Source: Hygrocybe punicea
Lineage: Eukaryota > Basidiomycota > Agaricomycetes > Agaricales > Hygrophoraceae
Reading direction: 5' to 3'
Length of the DNA: 64,000 bases
Assembly: GCA_963556145.1 (NCBI GenBank)
Contig: OY744468.1
Coordinates: 5,890,001 to 5,954,000, forward strand
A model generated the notes under the pieces. It saw only the letters and a list, made by a program, of their open reading frames with translations, was not told the DNA's origin and did not search any database. The position numbers were made by a program, and so were the translations under genes. Of this stretch, positions 10,834 through 22,111 are shown piece by piece. Within the stretch, counting starts at the first letter, position 1. The number at the start of each line of letters is the position of its first letter.

Positions 10834-12506
10834 TGTTACGTTTCCAACTCCGCTTCCAACCCCGATGCCCATTCCGATACCCACCATGACGATTCTGCAC
10901 TGCACACCTTCCTTTTTCATTTCTTTTTGTCCTTTGTCTTCCTTTCAACGTCATTGTTTCTTCTTTTGGACATCCTTGTATTTTCTTGTTCTTGTTCTCT
11001 TCTTTCCCTTCTTCTAGAACAATCCAGACCGACCATGGACATATCCCACGTGACCTTGCTGTACCTGAATAGTCTCCTTGCCGACGGACATCATTGCTAT
11101 TGTCTTTTCCCTCGCCCTGACATATTGTTGACTTCATCCCACAACAAACCGATCACAATGGCTGTACTCCCAACACAGCTAATTACCGTAATCATCATTG
11201 GCAGCATCGCCATCACCTTCCTGATCGGTTTTTACCTTGTTATGATCTATCTTTGGCATCGGTACCGAAACCCTTCTGCCATCGATACTTCCGACTTCCA
11301 CCTCGACAATATATCGACACGTAATTGACAATTGCCATACCTGGATATATGGTTTCCACTTTCGTACCCTGTGCCTACCATTATCCTCCCTGACGATCCG
11401 ACGACATTCCTCACCTGCATGCGAACTCTGAACAATCCCCGATCACAAGACATTTCACTGTTCTCTCTAATCCGACCATCGCCGAAGCACATTCTTTTGG
11501 ACTTCGACCACAGACCATACGACTTCCCAAACAGTGAACCAACCCCTATCGCATATTGTTCACACGACATCGCTTCATTGCAGTACCCGACGACTTGTTC
11601 CCACAGCTTGTCACCTGTGCCCATGACTCGAAACCTGGACCCACATTCATTTATCCTTTGCCATCTATGATCTTGATACCTCCCACACTCGTTTACAATA
11701 ATACCCTTTCTTGGACGAATACCGACATCAGGTGGACCTTCTTGTTCCACAAACAGGACAAGACATCGCTCCTCGATATGTCATCAACACAGACATCGTC
11801 ATCTGGTACAGCTTGTGCTGTTCACATGTCTGACCTTGACTAGCCCACCGTCCTAGTTGGTTTTCCTTCCACACATTCCTTTGTTTTCTTTCATGCCGAC
11901 CTTGCCACTACATCCACACCACCTCAAGACACTCTCATCACCAACCCCACACTGGACGATACCCATCTTCGACCCGACCGTGCAACGCACTTGCCAGACT
12001 GCGCACTTGCCTGTTACAGCAAGTGTAGACCCCGAATAGGCAATTCTGCACATCACATGATCCGATGACAAATCATCCGAGTCATCCGGACCCCCTCTAT
12101 TCCTCAATGACACCCGGGCCTCCAGTTGGATCGCGAGAACATCGACATGAGGACGCCTCATGTACACCTCATGGTGAACACATGGTAGAGTTGGACATGT
12201 TATGGCTTCATGGTTGTATTTCTATTTACCTCCCCTCAAGACCAGCCACTATATATACTGTTCTTGTTGTTGGTTCGGACTTTTTCTTCTTTTCCTTTCC
12301 TTACGTTTAGTCTGGTTCTTGGGGCAGACTCATCTTGTTTTGGGTAACCCCCACGGCTCGCAATGACATTAGACCTTGACCCCCCCCTTCTTAGCAGTGT
12401 TGTCTTAGCTGTAAGCAACAATGAAAGCTGCTGTTCTCCCCTCTGGAAGCCGATCCCCTGTTAAGTTGATTGTTGCCGGAGCCCGCTGCAGAAGCGATCC
12501 GTAACA
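10834..12506. repeat. Right LTR of the LARD-like element
   Basis: 1673 bp and apparently the same as the left LTR except C at 11399. It is preceded by a short G-rich run (CCGGGGGTAT) that could be a weak polypurine tract if the element reads in plus orientation. The following ATCAG is the target duplication. Confidence 0.92.
11158..11328 (+). CDS. 56-aa single-TM ORF in the right LTR
   Basis: Identical copy of the ORF at 6496-6666, offset by 4662 bp. In a 3' LTR, a U3 ORF could be read from the 3' end of the full-length transcript if the element reads in plus orientation; that is an inference. Function unknown. Confidence 0.45.
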   Translation: MAVLPTQLITVIIIGSIAITFLIGFYLVMIYLWHRYRNPSAIDTSDFHLDNISTRN

Positions 12507-13557
12507 ATCAGCTTGCTCATTTGAAGGTTTAGAATTGCTGCTGCACCATCATTTCCAGGCCTACATCAATTTCCTCAAGGTCGCGGCTTCAAACAATGGA
12601 TGGGGGATGATTCAAAGGCTTTAATGAAGGTGCACTAGCTTTGACACAGTATATATCACTATCTAATTCAATTAGGTGTTTCTCCCAGCAATTGTCGGTC
12701 ACATTCCAGACCAAATGGTTTGGGCCATTAGCTCATTCAACGAATTCTGTTATCTTGTACGCTGGTCCATAATCAGTGAAGATACCTTGGTTAAAATTGA
12801 CAATGCTCTTGCTCGTTTCCACCGCGAACGTGAAATATTTCGTGATGTTGGCGTACGAGATGACTTTTCTCTACCCCGCCAACACTCTCTCCGTCACTAT
12901 CGCCACCTCATCCAGGCGTTTGGTGCTCCCAATGGCCTCTGTTCGTCCATCACAGAGAATAGGCACATCAAGGCAGTAAAGGAGCCATGGTGGCAGTCAA
13001 GCAAACATAATGCACTGGGACAAATCCTGATCACAATTCAATGGATAGAGAAGCTTGCTGCTGCACGAGTGGAGTACACTGCTCATGGGATGATGCACAG
13101 CCCAGGTCCCCCTCAACCTCAGCCGGCTGCGCTCCCAGAGCCTGACAATGTTGCCTTGGAGCAGTATGACAATGCCCCTGATTTGGATGACGGCAATCAC
13201 AATGATGAGCAAGCTGATCTGGGTGCCGCTGATGGTGCAAAAGGTCTCGGAGAAGTAAAACTGGCGAAATGCCATGGTATGTGCTACATTTCTGCCGCAT
13301 CTATGAATATTCCAACCAGACAGATAGCACGAAAGTATCCGAGGAATGTCAAGGAGCTCGGCAATTTCATCTCACGTCCGGAACTTCAAGAACTCATTGA
13401 ACGCTTTCTATATGACCAATTACACCCTGATTCTGAAATCGCAGGCTCAGATGTTACATTGGATCAGTGCCCCAATTTTTCGGGGTCTGTTTATGTGTAC
13501 CACTCAGCCATTGCAACATTTTTTGCCCCCAGTGATTTGTCTGGCATTGGAGGCATG

Positions 13558-13724
13558 CACCGCTGGAGAGGGTCGGAGGCTGCTGAGGGACTCTCCGACA
13601 GAGTCTAGCTGGAAAGCCTGGAAAGACTAGGATCGGAACTGTCTACTACATCAGATCAGCTACTGACTACGACGAACCGTGGGAACTCTATCACGTGACT
13701 GTCCAGGCACAACTACTACACCGC
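13558..13724 (+). repeat. 161-bp insertion flanked by CACCGC direct repeats
   Basis: The Plavaka copy 1 reading frame is broken between SGIGGMH (ending near 13560) and RERIRAVPSW (from about 13723). CACCGC occurs on both sides (13558-13563 and 13719-13724), and removing one copy plus the intervening bases restores the expected junction. The inserted sequence contains short inverted repeats (around GGACTCTCC). It may be a very small MITE or filler DNA; I do not recognise the family. Confidence 0.5.
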
Positions 13725-14146
13725 GAGAGAATTCGTGCAGTTCCCTCATGGCGTCATGGTCCGCCATGCTATGACTGTGTTGTCGTTGAGCATGACCCAC
13801 TCCAGGATGGCTTCCAGGGCCTACACGCAGCCCATGTTTTTCTGTTTTTCTCCTTCGCTTATCTTTCTATCCATTATCCATGTGCCTTGATCCAATGGTT
13901 TTCGCAGGTTGGTGAGGATCCTTGTGATAATACTGGAATGTGGGTCGTCAAACCGGATACCACTTACCGAGCAGCTGTTGTCCACCTTGATTCTGTCCTC
14001 CGTGGTGTACACCTAATAGGCATCGTGGGAAACGAGTTTCTCCCCAAATCTTTTACATTTCACGACACTCTGGATGCTTTTCAAGCTTTCTATGTCAATA
14101 AATTCGCTGACCATCACTCCCATGAAATTTTATTTTAATTATACAG

Positions 14147-16930
14147 GCTCGATGACCTCATCTGGCCCTACATTCACGAAACCTTAGCTCCTTCTCATCG
14201 GTGAGGACTACCGCGCTTGTGTCAACTCAGAGATCATCTCAAACTTGTCAAAAGCTACAGACGTGCCAGTGGCACACATGATATTCATGCCACCAGACAT
14301 TGACCATGCGGATGAGTACATGCGTTCTCAGTTGTGGCCGCGGTCTTGGTATCCCTCCCTCCTTCCACTCCTAAAAGTCATGTTCTGTTTGAAAAAGTCA
14401 TGGATGTTGTCGTGCCAGTGAGGCTGGAGCAGGAGGAGGTGAGAGCCATCGCAGAGAAGAACCGCAAATATACAGAAGAGGGCAAGGCTAACATGGATCT
14501 TGACAGGATGCCAAGATCAAAGACATTGCAAGAGAGCTAGTGGCCGCCAAAGAACTTGTAGGCCAACAATGATGTACCATCTACCGCAAAGTGTGAACGC
14601 CGGTGGGACATGTCAGAACCAACGGACGAAAATGCGGACCCCAACTAACGTAACATGGGCGAATGGTCCAAGGAGGCTTTTGACGCCTCTGCCCCAAAGA
14701 AACGCTGTTCACGTTGGGATGCCATGCCCGCCGACATCTGAGACCACCAAGCGTTCTCGCTGCAGCCACTGGCTTCGTAGATGCCTGGCCTAGCGCCCAA
14801 ACTCCCTACAGAAATCGCAGGCATTGGCAACCTCACATTTTTCAAGGCGGAGGAGGACGAGACCAAACTCTCAGTCAAGGAGATGAAGGAGCGCAAGATC
14901 ATGCGCCTCCTCCTCAAAATAAAGAATGGCACACCCCCTGTGCGCAAAACCGCACTCCGGCAGATCACAGATAAAGCACACGAATTCGGAGCTGGGCCAC
15001 TTTTTGACAAGATACTGCGGAATGCACACTTGAAGATCAGGAGCGCCATCTTCCCATCAAGGTCATCGACCGCGTACTATACAAGCTCGACGACGTTGTC
15101 CGCCCTTATGTTCACAAGATCCTCATTGTAATTGAACCCCTTCTCATTGATGAGGACTACTACGCTTGCGTTAAGGGCCGTGAGATCATCTCGAACTTGT
15201 CCAAAGCTGCGGGTCTGGTACACATGATCTCCACAATGCGACCAGATATCGACCACGCAGATGAGTACGTTCGTAATACGACAGCACGTGCATTCTCAGT
15301 CGTGGCCTCCGCTCTCGGCATCCCTTCGCTCCTCCCATTCCTCAAGGCCGTGTGCCGCTCGAAAAAGTTGTGGCAGGCGCAGTACACCGGCATTCGCATC
15401 GTCCAGCAAATTGCAATCATGATGGGCTGTGCTGTACTGCCACACCTTCGCAACCTCATTGACTGCATTGCGCATGGTCTGTCTGACGAGCAGCAGAAGG
15501 TACGCACGATGACCGCCCTGGGGCTAGCTGTGCTCGACTAGGCAGCAGCTCCGTATGGCATTGAGTCATTTGATAATGTATTGCAACCCCTATGGATTGG
15601 CACACGTCTTCACTGAGGGAAGGGGCTAGCTGCGTTCTTAAAGGCTATCGGGTTCATTATCCCTCTAATGGACCCCGAGTATGCGTTCTACTACACCAAG
15701 GTCATTGTCATCCTCATCCGTGAGTTCAAGACGTCAGATGAAGAGATGAAGAAGATCATTCTCAAGGTAGTGAAGCAGTGCGCGGCCACCGAAGGTGTGA
15801 TGCCTGCGTACATCAAGCATGACATCCTCCCCGACTTCTTTAAGGCATTTTTGGTACGACGCTTGGCGCTGGACCGGTGAAACTACCGGCAGGTCATTGA
15901 GACAACCGTGGAGCTCACACAGAAAGCTGGCGTGTCAGAGATCGTGGCACGTATTGTCAATGAGCTGAAAGATGAGGCAGAACCATATAGGAAGATGGTG
16001 ATAGAGACTATCACAAAGGTGGTGGTGACGTTGGGTGCGCCAGATATTGACAAGAGGTTAGAAGTTAGGCTTGTGGACGGTATCATCTACTCATTCCAGG
16101 AGCAGACCACCAAAGACCAGGTGATGTTGGATGGATTTGGGACCGTTGTGAACGCTCTTGAGCTGCTCGATCTTCTCAAGGCACATAAAAAGGGTATTCG
16201 GTGAGCTGCGGTGAATTCTTTCGGGTACATCGCCAAAAGTCTTGGCCCACAACACGTCCTGTCAGTACTATTGACAAATTTATGTGTCCAGGAGCGACAG
16301 AGTTGGGTGTGTAGCACTGTCGCAATTGCGATTGTGGCGGAAACTTGTGGTCGTGAGTTTCGTTTGCCCCTCAGAGGTGACGAGTTGATCATTGTTCAAT
16401 ATAGCCTTCACCTGTATTCCTGCCATCTTGAACGAATACCGCACGGTGGAGCTGAATGTCCGCACAGGTTGCCTCAAGGCACTTTCTTTCGTTTTTGAAT
16501 ACGTTGGACCGCAATCGGCATATTACTGCAACTCAGTTGTCACCATGCTGGAAGATGCTCTTACCGATCGTGATCTTGATCATCGGCAGACTGCAAGTAC
16601 CATCGTCAAACATCTCGCATTGGGTGTGCCGGCTTGGGTTGTGAAGACTCCATGCTACATCTAATGAACCTCATGTGGCCGAACTGCTTCGAGACATTGC
16701 CACACATCATTGGCACCGTGATGGACGCGATTGAAGCGATGCAGGTCACAAACTTGAAGCTCATGAGGTGCGTCACTTTTTGACATTATGAATTCAATTT
16801 GCATGGTTCTAACGTACTTTGGATTTGTAGGACTGGCATGTTATAATGTGCTGGTCCCTTTCTACCCTGACCTAAGTGAACTCAGCAAGGGCCAAAACGT
16901 GTACAATAAGCACCCACTACTACAGTCCAA
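14147..16930 (+). pseudogene. Rearranged SF3B1 (U2 snRNP splicing factor 3b subunit 1) pseudogene
   Basis: Reading frames recover most of SF3B1 in pieces. The N-terminal RWD-type U2AF-ligand motifs occur as RRWDMSEPTDENADPN and CSRWDAMP (about 14590-14730). Next come [15 protein letters not shown] and [11 protein letters not shown]. The HEAT repeats include [29 protein letters not shown] and [12 protein letters not shown], and the C-terminal end has VPFYPDLSELSKGQNVYN (near 16860-16905). A HEAT piece is duplicated ahead of the N-terminus (14147-14390 repeats 15075-15270). Frameshifts, stops (for example at about 15539 and 15880) and an internal deletion after about 16155 are present. Two spliceosomal introns remain (16353-16404 and 16768-16830, the latter with CTAAC), so the copy arose from DNA, not from mRNA. 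It directly follows the Plavaka stop codon. Confidence 0.9.
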
Positions 16931-17296
16931 GTCTTTATTTAGGCCTCCGTGAGTTCTTACAACTTCTTATTTTTCGTGGTAGAATGTCACTTGTTAACTT
17001 ATTTGCTTGTAGAACTATAAGTAATTTGAAAAGATCTACTACTAGTAGTAGTACTAGTAACTATCAGCTAACATCGCTTACAAGTAGCCAAGTTGCAAAG
17101 GTGAATAAAAGTAGCTATAAAAGCTTTAAAAAATGAGAGAAAAAGCCCAAGTAGTCCAAAAAAAGGCTAAGTTGCTAAAAGTGTCAAAAAAGGGATGTGT
17201 AAATTTACTGATGCTGAGGGACTGCAGGGGTGTCAGTCATTGTCGGCTGAGTATGCAAAGTTTGTTACTTACTTTAGTGATGATGCCCTCTGCACT
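16931..17296. other. Intergenic, AT-rich; remnant of a dispersed repeat
   Basis: AT-rich with a run of CTAGTAGTAG/TACTAG palindromic words near 17037-17060. From about 17215, GGACTGCAGGGGTGTCAGT and the following bases match the dispersed repeat at 36225-36300. No gene seen. Confidence 0.4.
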
Positions 17297-19256
17297 TCAC
17301 TCCAGATCTGATATTTGCACAACCTCATCGCCGTCATCCACTGCTGTTGTCTTGGTTGACTGTGCATTCTTGGTGTCATGTGCACCCTGGATTATCTGGG
17401 CCCAGGTTTTGGGGCCAATCTTTGCCATGTAGGCGCTGTATTTCTTGGTTTGATGGTACCAGTTTGATTCTGAGAATTTGTCTGCTGCTTTGTCGTTACC
17501 AAATGTCGATGTTTCAGATATCATGCATCTCAGAGCACGTTCGAGCTGGGTATGTGAATTCAGCTGATGGGTGAGTTACTGTCCAGAATACTCACTGCTG
17601 TAAGTGATAAGGACAGTGCCACACGTGGGGGTTCATTCACCAAAAATTCTTCTGGCACACCTGCAGTATCAGCAAGATGCAAGGCTAAGAGCTTGAGGAT
17701 GAACTCTGATTTAAATGTGTCCTGCTTAATCTAAAAATCAACGGTGAAACATTGGTATGGGTGCCATTTGTGAAAAACATACTGTGGGGTCTCTGTTGGC
17801 ATATAAAAACGGAAGGCCAGGCCTAAGGGCCCACTTGGTGTAATCAGCGCACCATTTTTTGTCTTCAGGAGATTTTGACGCAACATCTTCAGCCTCAAAG
17901 AAGGCGATGAGCAGGTTAACAGCTTTCTTCGCAAATTTCCCCCTCCAGTCATAGAACCATTGCATAGCCTTTATATTGACAATTAGTAGGAGTATATGAG
18001 GACTGGAATGACACAGAGCCGAGTATTGGACTTGCTGGAGTGCGTGACTTCTTCCATCTCGACTTTGATGGCAGGCGCACCCCTTGTGACTTTGGCAATG
18101 CTCTGTGAGTACAGAGGTGATACATTTCAATAACACATCAACCTGGAATCAGGAGATGGGTATACATACTGGAATACCATCTAGCATCTTGACAACTGGC
18201 TGTGCCACCCCCTCTGCAGTCTCATCCTCGTCCATAAGGCCACCATATGCATCAGTAGTGCTGTCATAACCATCAGCATTCCCTCCAAATGCACCAGTCT
18301 AGCAGGAAGGGTCAGAATCAGAGTCATCTAGCAAAATGGACTGGCCAGCTTTAGCCCATAAGTTAGGTGCTTTTGCAGCACTATCTTTGAATTTTGGGAG
18401 GAGTCCTGCCGGGTATGCACATTTGACCTTCTTCACAGAACTGAAACATGCATCAGGAGTTGCAGGGTGAATCAATTCAGGATACTCACTCATTGACCTC
18501 ATGTTCAAGTTTCCTTTTTGGGAGAGGCTTTACTAATTGTGCTGATTGGACTTCTGACTGCTCTGGCACATGAACCTTCTTTTCCTTCACCTTGGCTGGT
18601 CCATCGTTATCGATTGGAATGGCTGCCACAGCCTTGATGCCTTTTTTCTTTGTGCTGGCCACTTCACCCATTTCAAAATCAACCAATCTTTCAGAATCCC
18701 GATCTAGGAGTACCATACACATCAGCATTTGTTCACACCATCCATAATAATGTACCGTTCTCCTGATAGCCCATACCAGCAGCCACGTTGCTCTCCTCCT
18801 CCTCATAATGGACACAGAGGGCAAGCATATCTGGGGTTATCAGCGCCTGGGATTGCTCATCAGGATCAAGCACCCTGCCAGAAAATGCTAAGGCTAGTGG
18901 ATTGTCATCTGAGTCTTCAGTAGCTGAGTCCATGTTGACAGTTTCCGTGATGATTTCTTTGTTCTCAACCACTTGGGGTAAATGTTTAGCAAGATTTTTA
19001 GTAACCTTTCCTGCTGGCGGTTGGGCTGCTTCAGCCATCCTTTTCTCTTCATTGACAACCATCCCATCCTCGACTGCAGCTACTCTTTTTATGGTCACCT
19101 CCCTTGACGCAGCAAGAGCGTCTTCCTTCTCTTTCTTTTTGGCAAGCGCTGCTGTCTTGTCAGCAAGAACCTGTGCAGAGGTTCTTCACGGTTTCGTTAC
19201 TGTGACATAAGGCAACCCTGGGTGAAGATTTGCATTGGTGTGTCATGGACGCCGAC

Positions 19257-21770
19257 TAGTGAATGACACGGGTTTCAAAACCCACGTGGGTTTTGATCAC
19301 GGGTTCGTGCGGGTACAGGTACAGGTTGCCAAATCAGGACCCGCGTCAAACCTGTACCTGGACATGGGTTAAACAGGTCACCGGCAGGTACAACTGACCC
19401 CCAACGACCCTTGGAAAACAGGTAAGTATTTACATTATTTCTATGTTTCATATTACTTAACTATTGTGCAACTAAACTGGTACCACACGACACATCAAAC
19501 ACGAGCACCCAGCAACACAACAGCAACAACACCCATGCAACCACGACACAAAGCAGTAGGAGACAAAGAGACGAGCAGCGGGGGTGGTGCACCCACCCCT
19601 GCTGCATTAGGTATACTTCCTTCATTGCTAACTACAGGAATCCAACTCACCAAAACAGCACCAGGCCAGCAGACAACGATAATGGACGACGACAACAATG
19701 ACATCAACAACGGCATTGATGCCCATGCCCACCAGTGCCCACGCACTTGCCCATGCCCATGCCCTCACCCTTGCCCACGCCCGCACTCGCCCTTGCCCTT
19801 GCCCATGCCCACACTTGCCCACACTCACACCCTTGTCCTCACCAATGCCCATGCCCTCACCCACACCCACAACCCTGCCCTTTGGAACAACGGCAAGGGC
19901 CCATGACCAACAGCCCCCTCCCAATTCACCTCGCGGACCCGCACCATCATGTCAATGGACGTTGGCGCTGTATCCACGAGGTATCAAGGAGGAGGCTGGA
20001 TGCCCTGCCTGGCCCATGTGGCCCCCATTCACCCCGCGAATGGTGTTGTCATGTCAATTGACGTGTACATGGCCTTCGTGAGGTTGATAGGACCCTCCCC
20101 GGGATGGGTGCCAGTCGGCTTGAGGCTAGCAGCTTAAGCTGACTAGAACTGCAGCCAGAGCCTGCCCATGGCCATCGGTTGTGGGTACGATGTGGTGGGT
20201 ACGCATTGTACCCACGACCCACATAAGACAATTGTGACCCACCGAACACCGGCAGGTAACCCATGTAAAACCTGTACCCGTGGTGTTGGGTACGGGTTTC
20301 CACGGGTATGGGTACGGGTTTCCATGGTGTCATGACCCCAAATGTTTTTGGGTGTAATGTCATGGGTTTACCATCGGACCACGGACTTAAATATTTAAGT
20401 GCAAGACTATGGATGCACACCTACACTCATTAGTACCAATTTTATGCATTTCCATATTACGCATGCTAGTGAACAGACATAAATAGCATATATGCTTACC
20501 TTCATATTAATTATCATGACTTCACTAGCAATGCCCAGACATAGCCATTTATATATAGTGCACAGAGGCACATCCCCCACTCCTTAGTATATATTTCTCT
20601 GCATTGCGTGTGCAAGAAGACAGGCACAACTAGTACTCTTATCTATATTAGCAGTAATAGATTGATTACGAATCTTGTTTACTTGTATTGATAAAAAGCG
20701 GCTCAACTAGATAATGGGAAGTGAATAGATAAGATGTGAACAAGAGGATGATAAGATAAGGATAAGATAGGATGCATCAGAGAGTGATTGATAGTTTGCT
20801 TACATAAAGTCAATGGAGGTCTATTGTTCTGAACAGTTCATTGTTCTAAACAGTCCAAAAGGAGATAGAAGCTCACTCAGCCCATCGATCACAGCCTCTT
20901 TGATGCCATCCATTGTTCTCATGACTCAGTCCTATTGTTCTCACTTTCCCATTGTTCTCAGTCCCCCATTGTCCTCCAACAGTATAAATAGGGCCCCCAA
21001 ATTCCAGTAGTCAGTAGGATTTCCCCCCTCACCAATAGTAGTCAGTCTTAGTTGGGTTCACATAGTGTGATCCCTCATTCTCTTAGTACTAGTAGTTACT
21101 CATTGTAGTAGCTAGTGCTTGCAATTCAGTCCAGTTCACTCTCATTCTATCATTCTTTGAGTTCCCCTTGTCATTAAAGGAGAATTCACTCAGTTTATTA
21201 GTCAGCTTTAGTCAGCATTAGTCAGCTAGATACACTTCTAAGGTTAAGGTTACATCCTAAACAAAACAGAGTATTCAAAAGGTATTAAAGATATCCCTGA
21301 ACTAGTAGCCAATGTGCGTTTGAAGCTTCAGATTTAAGTCAGATATTATAATACCCAGAGATACTCCTGATTGAATAGGCCCTGCATCCAAAACAATTCA
21401 TATTATACTGGTGAAATGTTGTTATCAGTATTCATTAGTTCATATTCTTATATTCCAGTAGTGAATATTAGTATTTCAGTACATCACGCTCCCCAATTGC
21501 TATTGATACCTACTCAAAGTCTCAATTCTTAATTGAAGAGACCTCACCACTACATTCTATTGACTCATACAGTACATATACCTATAAACCCCTTCCTGAT
21601 TGGTTATTTAGATATTAGAAACCCACAAACAACCTGAACAAAGTCAACTCCGGTACTTCTTGGTGAAACAAACATTCACATAACAACGGGTATGGGTACG
21701 GGTTTCCATGGGTATGGGTACAGGTACGGGTCACGGATTTTGACCCACGATAGACCTGTGTCATTCCCTA
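19257..21770. mobile_element. Non-autonomous hAT-like element, 2514 bp
   Basis: Terminal inverted repeats are TAGTGAATGACACGGGT and, from the right, TAGGGAATGACACAGGT. The flanking 8-bp target duplications are ACGCCGAC (19249-19256) and ATGCTGAC (21771-21778); the two differences are both C to T at CpG sites. GGGTA-rich blocks lie near both ends (19265-19400, 21685-21755), with another at 20160-20350. No transposase was found inside. An AT-rich segment with a promoter-like AGTATAAATAGGGCC (about 20980) may be a further nested retroelement piece. The element splits the partner ORF of Plavaka unit 2. Confidence 0.8.
19730..19880 (+). repeat. GCCCAT/GCCCTT hexamer-like simple repeat
   Basis: Low-complexity tract of imperfect 6-bp words (CCCATGCCCATGCCC, CTTGCCCTTGCC, CACACTTGCCC). 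All plus frames give Pro/His/Ala/Thr-rich nonsense peptides. It lies inside the hAT-like element. Confidence 0.75.
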
Positions 21771-22111
21771 ATGCTGACTTTGGGATCCAGCTGCTGATGT
21801 GTCTGCAGCCCGGACTTTGCTAGCTGGCTTAAGAGGTTCAAGTGGAGCCGCAAATTTGGACTCCAGGTGAGCATTCTGCATTTGTCCTCGTGGCTTTTCA
21901 ACCTGCTTATTAGCACTAGTAGCCTGGGCGTGAATCTTGGGTAAAGGAGGAGGCATTTTTGATGGGAGGTTGTGGTTTGTTGCGTTGACGTATGCACATC
22001 GTGCCATTTTATTTTTTAAAGTCCTATATCCTGCAACTTCAAGTCTGACATCATTGAATCGGGACATCGCCTTCAACTGTAGTTTCCACTTTATCTTGTA
22101 CTGTCGTCAAC

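Larger units (their letters stand above)
6172..12506. mobile_element. Complete young LTR element without pol (LARD-like), 6335 bp
   Basis: Two direct LTRs (6172-7844 and 10834-12506, each 1673 bp, ends TGTTACG/CGTAACA) enclose an internal region of 2989 bp. The target-site duplication ATCAG lies at 6167-6171 and 12507-12511. The only LTR difference I noticed is T6737 versus C11399 in a CpG context, so insertion is recent. The internal region has no reverse transcriptase, integrase or protease motif that I recognise, only two unfamiliar overlapping ORFs, so it must be mobilised in trans if it moves. It interrupts an intron of Plavaka transposase copy 1. Orientation is uncertain: a TATATATA motif at about 7590 sits late in the plus-strand LTR, which would fit plus orientation with a long U3. 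No clear tRNA primer site (TGG...) is visible next to either LTR. Confidence 0.9.
2744..14138 (+). pseudogene. Plavaka-type transposase, copy 1 (split by nested insertions)
   Basis: This is a DDE transposase of the fungal Plavaka (CACTA-related) group. It starts at ATG 2744 and gives a C2H2 finger (FHCPTPGCRKTCKTAGGL) with an in-frame TGA at 2834-2836 where a CGA Arg is expected. A solo LTR then splits the exon (2925-4589). The body resumes at 4595 with the block DLMSGNWAWEQA, the acidic motif FMPIILGSDKTKVSVATG and RRVIYGLGPYIVDY. GT-AG introns are visible, for example after AIPK (about 5452-5500) and after WCPR (5732-5788). The LTR element 6172-12506 sits in a later intron whose donor reads GC instead of GT. 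The C-terminus runs 12565-13563 and 13725-14138, broken by a 161-bp insertion. It is more intact than copy 2, but not functional as it stands. Confidence 0.85.
17297..22076 (-). pseudogene. Partner ORF of Plavaka unit 2, split by a hAT-like element
   Basis: Minus strand, divergent from Plavaka transposase copy 2. The first part (22076-21771) includes HNLPSKMPPPLPKIHA. After the hAT insertion (19257-21770) the protein resumes with HPGLPYVTVTKP and TSAQVLADKTAALA (about 19210-19140), then VAAVEDGMVVNEEKRMAEAA. Further pieces include AMQWFYDWRGKFAKKAV with WCADYTKWALRPGLPFLY (about 17965-17820), FSESNW (near 17465) and an acidic end DDGDEVVQISDLE. The motif order matches 485-2569. Stops and frame changes occur, so it is decayed. 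Function unknown. The conserved divergent arrangement with the transposase suggests that it belongs to the transposon. Confidence 0.55.

Noticed and set aside
16876..17136. Plus ORF after the SF3B1 pseudogene
   Set aside because: Ser/Thr-rich frame over CTAGTAG repeats with no start context or homology.
20676..21263. Possible LTR (TGTTTA...TAAACA) with a TATAAATA inside the hAT-like element
   Set aside because: The flanking 5-mers (AATCT and AAACA) do not match and no second LTR or internal region was found.
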